64,000 bases of DNA from Metopolophium dirhodum. Its lineage: Eukaryota; Arthropoda; Insecta; Hemiptera; Aphididae. Within the stretch, counting starts at the first letter, position 1, and each line of letters starts with the position of its first letter. The notes below the pieces were generated by a model. It was given only the letters and a program-made list of their open reading frames with translations. It ran no database searches and was not told where the DNA came from. The position numbers and the translations under genes were made by a program. The DNA is taken from NCBI RefSeq assembly GCF_019925205.1, contig NC_083566.1:32054001-32118000 (forward strand), written 5' to 3'. This document shows positions 1 to 11,400 of this stretch, in pieces.

Positions 1-1235
1 CTGTTTTATTTCGATTTAGAAAATGTAAATATCCTTTTTTAACGTCCAAGTACAAACGAATCTGACACAATATATATTGACATAATATGTGGTTGACACC
101 AGCTCGTCATCAAGAATCGTGGCTATCGAAAATCGTTTTGCATGTCTATTAGCTACCAATTTAATGCGGTTAGATACAGATCAGTAGGTACCTATCTGCA
201 TTATGCTTCCTTCTTAGAAACCAAATCTTAGCCAAACGGGTGAAGACGAATACTGAATATTTTCTAAATGATGCGAATTAAAAACTATTTTTATACATGG
301 ATCATTATTCGGACGTTTGTAATACAAACGAAAATGGAAAAATGCGTTCAAATTACGTATAGGTAAAGGTAACTCTTTACTAAAAGTAATGAGCAAAGGG
401 GGTTTCCAATTTCGCAAATGGATGTATGGATGTCTTACAGAATGACATAGATCTGCTAAAAAATATGCAATCGAGAACCAAAGAATCAATAACTATTTTA
501 GAAATGGAAAATAAAATGGCAAACATATTAGGATTATTATGGTGTATATGCACTATACTAATAAAAGTTATGTAAGTACGTAACTCCAGACTATATTGTG
601 CAAAATAAAGAATCGTTCCTATAAAAAAATAATATAACCTTCGGCTTCTGCGTCTCGAATTATGCACTGATGTAATTATTTTCGCACGTAATATAAACAA
701 AATTAAAAATAATTTTTTTATGATTGCGCGTACATACTACATTACTACATATTGCTATCGAGCCATTTTGTACCGGTTTACTGTCATTTATCTCGGTTGA
801 GGCTATGACTTTGGACGTTTTTAATATTATTGTTAGAAGACAGTACCTACCTATTTAGTGTGTGTTGAAACAGTCAGTCGCTTGTATTAGAATATCGAAA
901 TAATAAATGATAAATACTAAAATAAGCCTTAAATTCAATAGGTGCCTAAGACAGAAAAACAAAAAAAAATTAGCCTCGTCGTATACTTAGCTCCCATTAG
1001 TCTTTTACCAACTTTAGATAAATTGTTTGAACAATTATATCTCCTTCGAATTTAACCTATATCTTACAAGAGCACCAAATTATACCTTACACTTGGTTTG
1101 GTTTTCGACCTAGACACACTATATGATACATCATAAGAATAAAGATAAGTAAAATAAGAAATTGCCTACTTGAGAAATTGAGTGAATATCCAATCTTGAA
1201 AAATTTAACTTTTTAACGTTCATATAAATTTAATT

Positions 1236-1835
1236 TTACTTTCCGGTAGACATTTTTTGTTTGATAAAGGTAGACAAACTTATGAGGATTCTTGTATTAA
1301 ATTTTCAAATCTTAGATTAAAAAATGAAAATTTCTAAGAATTTCTAACTCAAAATAATTTTCACATTTTCGTAATTTTGCGTATTTTGTCAAAATTCGAA
1401 CTTTATATGCTCATAAAAAAAATTGTGACTGTATTTTTAATATTTTTAAACTGTCATTGTAAAAATATATTAGGAGCCTTGTATTGAATATTCAACTTTT
1501 TTGACCCAACAAATAAAAATTATATGACATTTATAGCAAAAAAAACTAAAAAAATTGTAAACTGAAAATGTCCGTAACCCATTCAAGACAAGTCGAAGTA
1601 CTTTGAAAATTTTATCGTGTATTCGTGTATATAGAAAATATAATAATATAAACATTCAGTGAAAATTGCATGTATCTACGGTTATTTGTTTTATATCTAC
1701 ACCAAAAACCAAAAGCGATTTTTCCTTAGTTTTTGTTTTGATTTTCCTTGCGCTTTTGAAAACTAATGAGAATTTCAAATTTTGACCTCCCGAATGCACC
1801 AACTAGATTCACTTTGTAGTTCCCAAACTACTTTT
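1236..1835 (-). repeat. Fragment of the dispersed 1.4-kb repeat, minus orientation
   Basis: Read on the minus strand, this segment matches the middle and early part of the full copies at 25809-27239 and 61359-62789. It has the same phrases around the 'fluctuating' AT-rich module, including the conserved part near 1735-1830 that corresponds to about 25920-26100. Both ends of the element are missing. No coding capacity is visible. Confidence 0.7.
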
Positions 1836-2088
1836 TTAGTGCTAAATTTTCTTCCCCCAAATCAGAGCCTAAAATTAAGATATTTTGCTACTGCACACCT
1901 AATTCCACACCAAAATATTTTAAAATAATGAACATAGACCTAGTAGTGCACATGCCACATATGTGTATATATATAACTATAGTTATATATATAACTTCAT
2001 TGTATAATTTATTGTTTTTGCTATTTATTAATATTAAGTTATATAATAAATACAATCTAAGACAATCTTCTATAAAATTCCTTGATAC

Positions 2089-2128
2089 CTATATGGCTAT
2101 ATGGCTATATGGCTATATGGCTATATGA
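2089..2128. repeat. Tandem repeat, 8-bp unit x5
   Basis: Five adjacent copies of the unit CTATATGG; the last has one change. It is intergenic and has no evident function. Confidence 0.9.
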
Positions 2129-2975
2129 CTAAACATTTTTAAATTAAAAACGAAATAGCTTGGGTTAATATACTTATTATATATATTATAAGCCGCCCAG
2201 AATATAGTGTAGTCGGTATTATTTTTAGTGTTAATGATTTTAAACGAATACAATATGCTGATTAGTAATTTTCAATAATCAATATAAAATGCCGGTTGGC
2301 GTTAATCTTACAATAAAAAAAAAAATTATAAAAAATATTGAATATTAATTAAATAAAAAATTTAAAAAGCCGAAAATAAGTACTGCACACTTTTAAATTT
2401 GCTACTGCACTTTTAATATTAGCTACTGCACACAATTTTAGGCCCTGCCCCAAATGAAGTGTCCTGAGAACGACACTGTGTACGAGGTACAAAGTACAAA
2501 CTACGAAGTACCTATTCTAAACTATAATACATGGGATATTGCTGTAATGTAGACACAGATATCGATATAATATGTACTATATAGAATATGTCTGTGAATG
2601 TAGATTAGTGTATTATCACAGAATACATTTTATTTTTTATTCTGTGATAGTACTATCTAAAATCGTGATAATGTGTAATTTTCTTATCAATGTAACGTAT
2701 CAATATTCAATAATCCATACGACAAAACGTGACAACAAAACAGTATAATAATAAATAATAATATGTTCATGAACATAACGACAATACGACCATAGCGGCA
2801 TAGCCTGCTGATACAACTCATCAATTATTAATAACAATATTGGTTTGTTGTTGATGAGTGACGAAGTTTAGTTCTAAAAGTTTTAAATTAAAATTGTATT
2901 TAATGAGCGTTATTTTCTCTTATTATAGTTTTAGTTTAAGTTTTGATACTAATTAAATAATTCGAAGCTGTAATC

Positions 2976-5290
2976 ATGGTAATATATCTTTACAATATAT
3001 TCTTAAATACATCTATTCTGTGTGTAGGTAATTATTTTAATTTGTTATAATTACTAATCAATGTTTTTATTTCAGTTGGCGATATTCAATTTACAAAGTC
3101 TTTTGACAATTTTATTGTTGTCTATTTGTACATGCACTTATTTACGACAGTTATTACCAAGTATCATCGATAGGAATAAAGTTGGGTAAGATAAATAAAT
3201 ATTATTAATTCAAAACGTTTTGTTTAAATTTTTGTTCATTATAATGTATTGAATACTTTTATAAATTATACCGCAAGTTTCAGAATTCATTTTTCCATTA
3301 CATTTGAAAAGATTGTCATCTAAACAATATCTATTAAAATATTTTTAACAAATTCTTTGTTCTTGAATACATACTAGAAATTCACATATATCACAAGGTG
3401 ATTCACAAAGCATGCTCACCCCCAATTTTTCTTTTCCTAATGAAATTATTCAAATTCTGATGTTTGAAATTTTTAATTATAGTTAGATCATTTTTTTTAA
3501 TTCGTGAATTTTTTTGTAGTACTTACTTAGGGTTTAGGGAGTATCCTATGGTGACTCAAACATCTATTTTTCAAATGAGAACCCCTCTTTTCAAATGTAA
3601 TTTATTTACCAGATATTTTTTTCTGAAATTTTAAGTATTATAATCAAAATTAAACAAGTAGTTTTTGAGTTGTTTAACTTTGTGTACTTTAGGATAATAG
3701 GTAATGGGTATTTTTCATGGTTTGGAAAATATGAGGGCTATGCATACACTTTATAAGTATAGGTTTATGGAGCTATGGTGATTTAAAAAGGTTGGTGATT
3801 AATATAAATTTATCAACATTAATGATTTGTAAAAATAGTCAAAGTATAATAAATACTAGATCCAATAGGTATTACATCTATTTTAAACTTATGTAAGACA
3901 ACTTTTAAGGATTATTATCCTTAGAATAAACATTTTTATAACTGAGAAACTAATCATCTGAATTTTGAATTAGGTACATCAAAACTTTCAAAAGAAATAT
4001 CCACTAAATAATTTACTTAAAAAAGTGGGTTCTTATTTCAATAACAGAAGTTTGTATCGCCTTAGAATACTCCTTAAGAGGACGCTACACCCGCATGAAT
4101 TGTCTCAGTCTTAAAAATGCACAACATAGCTAAAACTGTTTTGCGCGGGACAACTATGCTCCCTCTGTATTTATAGTAGAACTACCAAAATTCCACAACA
4201 CATAGGGAACAACTATATGTACTGTAGCGTTTTATTATTTGGATAACATAAATACAATTAAAGATATCAGTTTGAGAACATTAGGGTTTTTTCGTTTAAT
4301 TATTAAAAATTATTGGTAAGTGCTATGAATAAAACAAAAATGCTACGACGCAGATAAAGTTCTTCCTTATGTGTTGTGGAATTTAGGTAATTCTACTATA
4401 CATACAGAGGGAGCATAGTTATCCCGCACAAAACAGTTTTTGCTATGTTGTACATTTGTAAGACGGAGACAACGCATGTGGGTGTAGTGTCCTCTTAAGT
4501 GGTACAAACAATTTCAAGATTTTGAAAATATGGTATTTAAGTAGTTTTAAACATACTAAAAATCATATTTTGAATAACTGCATTATTAAAAAAAAAAATG
4601 GGAGTTAGCATGCTTGGTAAATCATTCTGTGTATAATAATTTAACATAATTTTTTTGTTTAATTTTTATATTTAATTTATAATATTAAAATAGCTTCCAG
4701 TACCAATATAAAGAATTTTTAAAATTCACTTAAAAATGTAAAACTGAATTATTTAACGTTGATAACTATGATATTATATGTGTCGTGTTCACTTAAATCA
4801 ATAAAGTGTTTATTGTTTAATGTAATCCACCAATTGTTGCGTTATAACTTATAATACATTATTATTAGTCGCTTACAAGAAAGACTATAAGTTCATGTGG
4901 AGCCACATTAGTACTATACATTTCAACAAACAAATTGTAAACAAAGAACTATATTTTATTTTGTAATCTATCATAATCTACAAATTGAAAAACTAATTTT
5001 TCAAAGACTTAAGGAACATTGAGATATGAGTTCCTAAATCATTAACTCCCTGGAAAATCTGGAACAAATAGCCACCCAAATAAAGATATAAATAAAAATT
5101 TTACGGAATGCCTATTAAACCATATAATTAAATTTAAGATTTATATTTTTTAATAATATTGATCTATATATTTTTATTTTTTAGACCATTGGGAACATTT
5201 TGGAAGTTAGCAAGAATTGGAGAACGGAAAAGTCCATACGTATCATTTTGTTGTATTGCGATGGCTTTCAGTATTTTATTTTGGACATGA
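2976..5290 (+). CDS. kish: Protein Kish-A (TMEM167A family)
   Basis: Small membrane protein of the early secretory pathway (yeast Ksh1, TMEM167A family), needed for Golgi-related secretion. The coding exons I read are 2976-2978 (ATG only), 3076-3185 and 5185-5290, which join into 72 codons; the family is normally 72 aa. After the Met the protein starts LAIFNLQSLLTILLLSICTC, the first hydrophobic segment (about residues 2-21). It then has a basic/acidic loop with RNKVG, the conserved block ARIGERKSPYV, and a second hydrophobic segment ending in FSILFWT. Introns have GT...AG ends, and the codon split GG/A across intron 2 gives the expected Gly. Intron 2 (about 2 kb) carries a TTAA-flanked MITE. 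The start codon is the last triplet of its exon, so the first intron follows it directly. Identification is secure; the paralogue assignment (A versus B) is by resemblance. Confidence 0.96.
4074..4498. mobile_element. MITE with about 135-bp terminal inverted repeats, in Kish intron 2
   Basis: Both ends read TTAAGAGGAC inward, followed by CGCTACACCCGCATG at the left and the near-identical reverse complement at the right. The similarity runs inward for about 135 bp per arm, with scattered substitutions, around an AT-rich core. TTAA at both outer edges may be the target duplication. There is no coding capacity. Diverged relatives or fragments of this family occur at 5915-6362, 11763-11890, 22214-22310 and around 57566-57625. 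Confidence 0.85.
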
Positions 5291-5311
5291 TAGTTATATT
5301 TTTAATTAAAA

Positions 5312-5317
5312 AATAAA
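5312..5317 (+). promoter_or_regulatory. Candidate poly(A) signal of Kish
   Basis: An AATAAA hexamer 22 nt after the Kish stop codon. Another AATAAA-rich stretch near 5548-5565 could be an alternative. Position only; no transcript evidence. Confidence 0.45.
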
Positions 5318-5914
5318 CATGTAATTTTTCGGCATTAAAATTGGTTTGAATTCAAATCTCAATATTCTATATCATACTCAATTAATTTGTTATTGATAAA
5401 AATATTAAATACATTTTCTAGATGTTTTTAATATTGTATCCAGTTAAATTATTTCAAATAATAAAATAATAATTTCAAATACTTATTCATAAAGATAGGT
5501 ATTTTGTTCTTTTATGATAACAAAACTGTCTATATTTTCTCTGTGACAATAAAAATAAAAAATAAATTACATTTACCTATTGAGTAATTGTATTTTTTTG
5601 CATTTATGATTTCTGTTTGTAATAAATTTGAATGTTTAACCACCTATAAAATAATATATAAAACCAATTGAATTAAAAAAAGATTATTATATCCAGTACC
5701 CACCTACACTGCCAAAAAAAATATTATATTCCTATAACTATTATATAATAAATATGACAATCTTAGTTTGTTATAAACTGATAATAATAAGTAAATGGTT
5801 TACATAACTACAATTTTAAAATAAACCAGCTAAATACAGTTTTTATCCCCACTCGGTGGCAGTGAGAATAGCTATTGTATGAAGCAACTGCTTCATGTAA
5901 AAGTGGCGATGAGT

Positions 5915-6362
5915 ATCTTTGGATGTCAGCGCACTATTTGTTTTCACTCTCTGGCCCACGCGCAACATGTACAAAACGCATTAACGCAGAATCATTTTTT
6001 CTATGTTTTTAAGTAATCTTAGAGTAAAATCACCTATTACAAAAATGATAGAGAATAATATTTTTGAAGGAATGACATATCGATTTTATATTTTATTGTT
6101 ATTTGACTTTGTATTCGACTTTCAAAATAAACAAAAAATGTTGTAAATTTAAATTATGTTTGAATTGTTTTGGTACAACATTTCGACCAATCGATATGCC
6201 ATTCCCTTAAAAATATTTATTTATTAATTTTTTTTGTAATAGATGATTTTACTCTAAGATTACTTAAAAACATAGAAAAAATTATTCTTCGTAAATGCGT
6301 TTTGTCTATGTTGCGCGTGGGCCAGAGAGAGAAAACAAATAGTGCGCTGACATCCTCTTAAT
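5915..6362. mobile_element. MITE, inverted arms of about 125 bp, GGATGTCAGCGCAC ends
   Basis: The left arm (from about 5920) has GGATGTCAGCGCACTATTTG, then a CTCTCTGGCCCACGCGCAAC block. The right arm (about 6233-6362) is its reverse complement and ends CATCCTCTTAA. The outermost TTAAGA is intact only on the right, and the left end is slightly decayed. The core is AT-rich without a transposase. It belongs to the same TTAAGAGGA-ended group as 4074-4498 but has different subterminal sequence. Confidence 0.85.
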
Positions 6363-6609
6363 AATAGACTTGTTAACAATAAATCCACGAATACGGAATA
6401 ATATATTATATACTTTTATGAATTTGGTTTGGTGGTTAACCTAACCACCTATTAAAACCTTTTTTTGTAGAAATTCTCTTATTAATAATTTAATATAGTA
6501 TAATATATTAATATGTGAGTAAGTATGTAGGTAACTTTTTTATTTCATTAACACTTACAGAAGTTTCATATCACTGTTAATACATTTTTTGTATATATAT
6601 TTTTAATTA

Positions 6610-6830
6610 CAGAATTAACTACCTTAGATGTGAAATCTTGTTTTAAATGTTCAATCCTTAGCTATAAATATTGAACATTTTACAAATGTTTATACAGATA
6701 TTTGCAAGTTTTCTCGATTTTGATTAATTTTGTAAAAATGTAAACTATAAATGCTTATTAAAAAATTCTTTAATATTATTGAACGGCTAATATAACAACT
6801 TATGAGGAGCCTTGTATTCAATTTCCAATA
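6610..6830 (-). repeat. Fragment of the dispersed 1.4-kb repeat, minus orientation
   Basis: It carries the family's recurrent phrases on the minus strand: a 'CAATCCTTAGCTATAAA' block near 6650 and 'GGAGCCTTGTATTCAATTT' near 6805. Diverged and truncated on both sides. Confidence 0.65.
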
Positions 6831-6955
6831 AATATTATGTGCATATCTGTATATTTCAGATATTATTTTTTGTGTAAATAATTAAATTATACAATCCGTT
6901 AACACTATATCTAGTTATTTTATACCTATATATCTTTGTTCACAGCAAGTCTGAG

Positions 6956-7058
6956 CAGGGGCGGCTCAAGAGACATGGTTAGGGGGGCTGCCAAGTCATA
7001 ATTTTCTGTCAATTTCGATGACTTTTTTTTGTAATTTTGTTTTTAACATCCGCCCCTG
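6956..7058. mobile_element. Possible very short hAT-type MITE
   Basis: It begins CAGGGGCGG and ends CCGCCCCTG, a perfect 9-bp terminal inverted repeat 103 bp apart. The flanking octamers (6948-6955 and 7059-7066) agree at only 5 of 8 positions, so the target duplication is doubtful. Confidence 0.45.
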
Positions 7059-7460
7059 AGCCCGATATTATTCGATACACCACATACATGTGTTTTCTTG
7101 AGCGATCGTTTTATACCAATAAAATGTATCGTTAGTCGTTACACTCAAATTTGTTTCTTAAAAATAATGTTTATGAAATATACACTTATGCACATGTATA
7201 AAATATGTGTAATTGTACAAGCTATAAAATCTTAAGAGAGTATTGGTTCAAAATAATGCATATACTTTCCAAAAAACGTGAATTTCACGTCGTGAATAAT
7301 TCCTATTACCTACATTACACCGGTTAAAGTCGTTAAAGAGCAACTCTTTACCTTAGCGTACGCAGCGCAGCCCGTGGCCGTTTAATACTTTAATCGTGCG
7401 ACTCATTTCGGGACGTTATCACTTATCAGGAGCGGAGTTTGGTCTCCTCACTTTAGTCTC

Positions 7461-7499
7461 CACGGCCTTAGAAGATATATTCTAAGGGCTAAGGCCGTG
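7461..7499. repeat. Small bistable hairpin
   Basis: CACGGCCTTAG (7461-7471) is perfectly complementary to CTAAGGCCGTG (7489-7499). An overlapping alternative stem pairs CCTTAGAA with TTCTAAGG. The two folds are mutually exclusive. No neighbouring gene or promoter explains it. Confidence 0.6.
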
Positions 7500-8424
7500 C
7501 TTTAGTCCTTATTCTGTGTTCTACTCTTCATATTTTTAACTATGCTATAAACAGTATAAACAATAGTTATTTAACTATTATCATTGGTTATAAATATATA
7601 ATAATATATAGTATATACTCAATGACACCATATAAAATATTATAACCTGTATTTATAAATTATAATCAATGCTATTATTATTAATTTATTATTTTATATA
7701 TTTTTATAACATGATGACGTGTTGCTGTTATCTGCATAGACCTACAAACTAAATGACGGCGCATTCCACTCCGTCATGCCATCAATGCTATGCGATCATA
7801 ATAATATAACCATTTAACTGAGAGGGAAAGACCATATTATATTCTTTTATAGGTCTATGAATATAGTGAAGGAGCCCGCATAAAGCCCTCATAAGGAATT
7901 GTATATATTTTACTACTTTGTTTTTTTCTCGCTCACCCTATATCGTACCCCTGATTTCTATGCGCTGTTGATTATAGTTAATATTTTTAATATTGGCCCG
8001 TAGAGTAATATATATATATATATTTATAGAGATAACTCTTTACTCTATGGGTACTCTATTCGTCGGAGAGGTCGCGTGGAAAGGTCGCCAGCCAATCATA
8101 TGTTTGATAACTGCCTTATCAAGGCTTTAAAAGTTGAAGTTTTTGTTTGGATAATGGAAATGTGGAATAAACAACGTTAATAGTTCTATTTTCTGTACGA
8201 CACTACGACCCTGGGCTGTGTTTTATCGCTAATAAATTACTCTCTCATAGAGCGCAACAATATTAAATGTTAATTATACTTTCAAACCGTTCAACTTGAA
8301 CTTTTCTCACTCCCCAAGTAAAAACTCGCGAATCCGCCATCCTTATGTTCAATATTTATTTATAGTTAAATTTTTTTTTACAAATGTTTAAAATACCCTT
8401 TTGTGTTCCGCCGTCGAAGTGCCT

Positions 8425-11400
8425 ATGGAGTCGTTAGACACATTAAACCTGCGAGTAGGTGAATGTTCGTTTTTGGAGATAGCCTTGGCCGACGTCAACC
8501 GTTTCATCAACACTTTTGTTTTAGAAAAGAAAATGTTGGTAACTGCATAAATCCGTTTGCCTCGGAAACTTTATTGCTAAACTCCAGTAACTAACTACTT
8601 TTTTTTATTCATTGTTTTTTTTTTTTGTGTTTCAGAAATGTGGTACTTATTTTCCCTCCATTAAGTGCACGTAATCGTTTTTTAGTGCATACTCTGGTGC
8701 AAAAATTCTTTAACGAATTGAATACCGTATCTATTGGTAGCAGCTTCGGAAGACGCATAGTCGTTTATCATTCTTCACTTAAACCAATGTAAGTTGAAAA
8801 ATTAAATTGAAAACACTATTAGTACCTAGGTACGTATTTTTTTTAAACACATTTTCAACATGAGAACTTATTTAAATGACAAACATTGTATTTAAATAAG
8901 TTCTTATGTTTAAAATACTCTTTTTAAATAATTATATAAGTGCAAGGTAAACCATTTACTTAAAGATAAGATAAAAGTTGAAAAGGGTCACAAGAAGTTA
9001 CTAGTTAACTGGGTCCGTTGCTGTATAAATTTTATAATAAACTGTAAGTACTAGTAAATGTAATAGTCATGTATTAATGTATTATTAACCAAATGTTGAA
9101 ACATTCCAATTCTAGATCTAGATCCTTAGTTTTACATTAATGTTGTGGGTCATTCATAGTCTTAAAATATTTAAGAAATACTTGTTTGCTTATTAGACAA
9201 ACAATGTTTGTTTGATTGAAACTCTCAATAATAATATTATCAAAGACTAAGATGAAAAAAGTTACAAAAAAGTACCTAGTACAAATTTAATCTTAATCAA
9301 CTATTTTATAATAAATTTATTTAGGTTCTTTTATGGTATTTTCACTATATTTTAAATGTTAATTATATATCCCCCAACAATTTAATGTTTTATTTTTAAT
9401 TTTTGTTTCAAGCTAGAATTTTAAAGTTATTAAAATAAATTACTTCACTTGATACTGTTAGAATAATATTGTAGTCTGTAGGTCAGTTTTTCTGCATTAA
9501 AATAAGCTTAGATCTTAAGCCCTAGACAGAAGTGCTAAGGGGGTGGCAAATGGAGCAAGTGCCCTAGGGCGGCCAAACTTGTAACATTTTAAAGGGCTGC
9601 AAATGTTTAAATATGTATGTTTATTAAGGGCGCCAAATATTATTGCCCCGGGGCACCAATGAGGATTAGCTCTGCAATGGCCCTAGACAAAGACTTAATT
9701 AAGTACTATATTACGTTAGTAACTGTGACAGGCGACAGCCGCTATTAAAGTTATTTCAGTAAATTATAATCTTAAAGGCTATTGTGAAAACTATTACCTA
9801 AGTGTTATTTTTAATGTTTAAAAAAGTTTTAACAAGTTTTAAATAAATACTTAATTTCCATATAATTATGTAATCTATAAATATTATAAATAACATTTTT
9901 TTAAGAAACTCTTGCTAATGTGGGTTTATTAATCTATCATTTTTTAATCGTAATATTTAAATTTAAGATTGGAAGAGTAGAAGAGTATTCGAAAAATAGA
10001 TTAAAAACCCATCCCTAATTATTGTAAAAATTAAGCAGTTAACTTAGTTCGAATAATTTCTTAATAAATTAAAAATACTATTATGTTTGACATTTGGAAA
10101 TTAATAGTTTGTAAAATATATTATTTCTCTGCTAAAATATATTATTTCATTTTTATTAAATATGACAGTCATCTGGTTACTTCTATTCCCTCTGTATTGA
10201 TTATATAATTTTATGGTCAATTATGTATTTAGCACTTTATTCAAGCAAAATAAAATTAGGTGGGCAATGTTATTGTTCGTACATATATATGCCTAATTAA
10301 TGTAGAAATATTAAAATATATTTCTATTTATTATTATTTGTAAACCTGAAAGAGCTAATCGTTTATATACTGTCAAACAAATATTTTAAAATGTGATAAC
10401 TAATAACAAATTTGTTTAACAGGCTTTGTGAAACAGATCTGGATGATGCTGAAATGCATGATGGAAATAATTCTAGTATACATCGAGCATATAGAACCCC
10501 TAACGAAAGGAAGGCCCAAGAAAGATTATTTCAGTCACTTAAGCCTAAAACATTAGATCCAAGTAAAAGGTAATATCAAGTTCATTAATTATTTTACTAG
10601 TAACTTCTAATTTATATTTTAAATGATTGTGTACATTTTTGTAGATCCCATCAGCGCAAACAATCTAAAAGGCCAGATATTCCTATTTATATACCTAAAG
10701 CACTTAGGGGATTAGCCAATAAAACCGTTTCCAACACTACTAGTACAAATAATAGTTCAGATTCAACTCCATCAAATAAACTTAATGCTAATTGTAGAGT
10801 TCAAGATGATTCAAGCAACACATTATATTCAAAAGATAAGAAAGGTTCAATGTCACTATTGAATCTCGATCAACACAATAATATTGTATTAGCATCTTTA
10901 AATTCATTTAAATTTGTAGACTTATCAAATGAAATGTTTATTAATGATGTTAATAATGAATTTAAAACTTCATATTGTGATTCATCTCAGTTCTCAGATT
11001 CTTTATCTTCTAGTATTCTTCCAGATTCTGTAGATATAAATGGATCTAATTCAAATTCATCTATAACAAATCAAATAATTAACATTAAAAATCCCAACTT
11101 GGAGGATAATGAATTAGAGTCTAATACTACAATTAACAACTGTGATAGTGTTCTAACTAGAAGTGAAAATGTCGATTGTATCAGTATTCAAAATTCTACA
11201 TCTGTTAATTTACCTGACCGTCAAATATTAGATGTTAACGATAAAATTACAACTGACGATGCATTATTACCTCAGAAAACTACAAAATCAATGGATCCAT
11301 TTTTAGTTGATGATAACATCTCAGATATGTCTAATAATCAACTAGATGAATTGCATAAAAGAAATGAAGTAGTTTTTTCTAGTGGGCTTGAAATAGAATT

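Larger units (their letters stand above)
1..2975. other. Intergenic region, repeat-rich, no gene seen
   Basis: No open frame here has a recognisable domain, splice pattern or codon bias. The longer frames near 214-700 are on the minus strand in AT-rich sequence and look random. The stretch holds a minus-strand fragment of the dispersed 1.4-kb repeat (1236-1835), a short tandem repeat (2089-2128), and a perfect 12-bp hairpin (2614-2625 with 2638-2649). Directly upstream of Kish there is a short inverted pair around 2816-2825 and 2850-2860. The Kish promoter and 5' UTR must lie in the last few hundred bases, but I see no clear TATA box or initiator. Confidence 0.6.
5291..8424. other. Intergenic region between Kish and the R3HCC1-like gene
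   Basis: No gene is supported. It holds an inverted-repeat MITE (5915-6362), a minus-orientation fragment of the dispersed repeat (6610-6830), a very short CAGGGGCGG-ended element (6956-7058) and a CpG-richer patch with a bistable hairpin (7340-7520). The 63-codon frame at 6170-6361 is the right arm of the MITE, not a gene. The R3HCC1-like promoter should lie in the last few hundred bases. The segment at 8041-8430 is GC-richer than its surroundings, which would fit a promoter or 5' UTR. Confidence 0.55.

Noticed and set aside
214..700. Overlapping minus-strand frames of 91 and 106 codons
   Set aside because: No domain, no splice context, two frames over the same AT-rich DNA; consistent with chance.
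6170..6361. 63-codon plus-strand frame
   Set aside because: It lies in the right arm of the MITE at 5915-6362.
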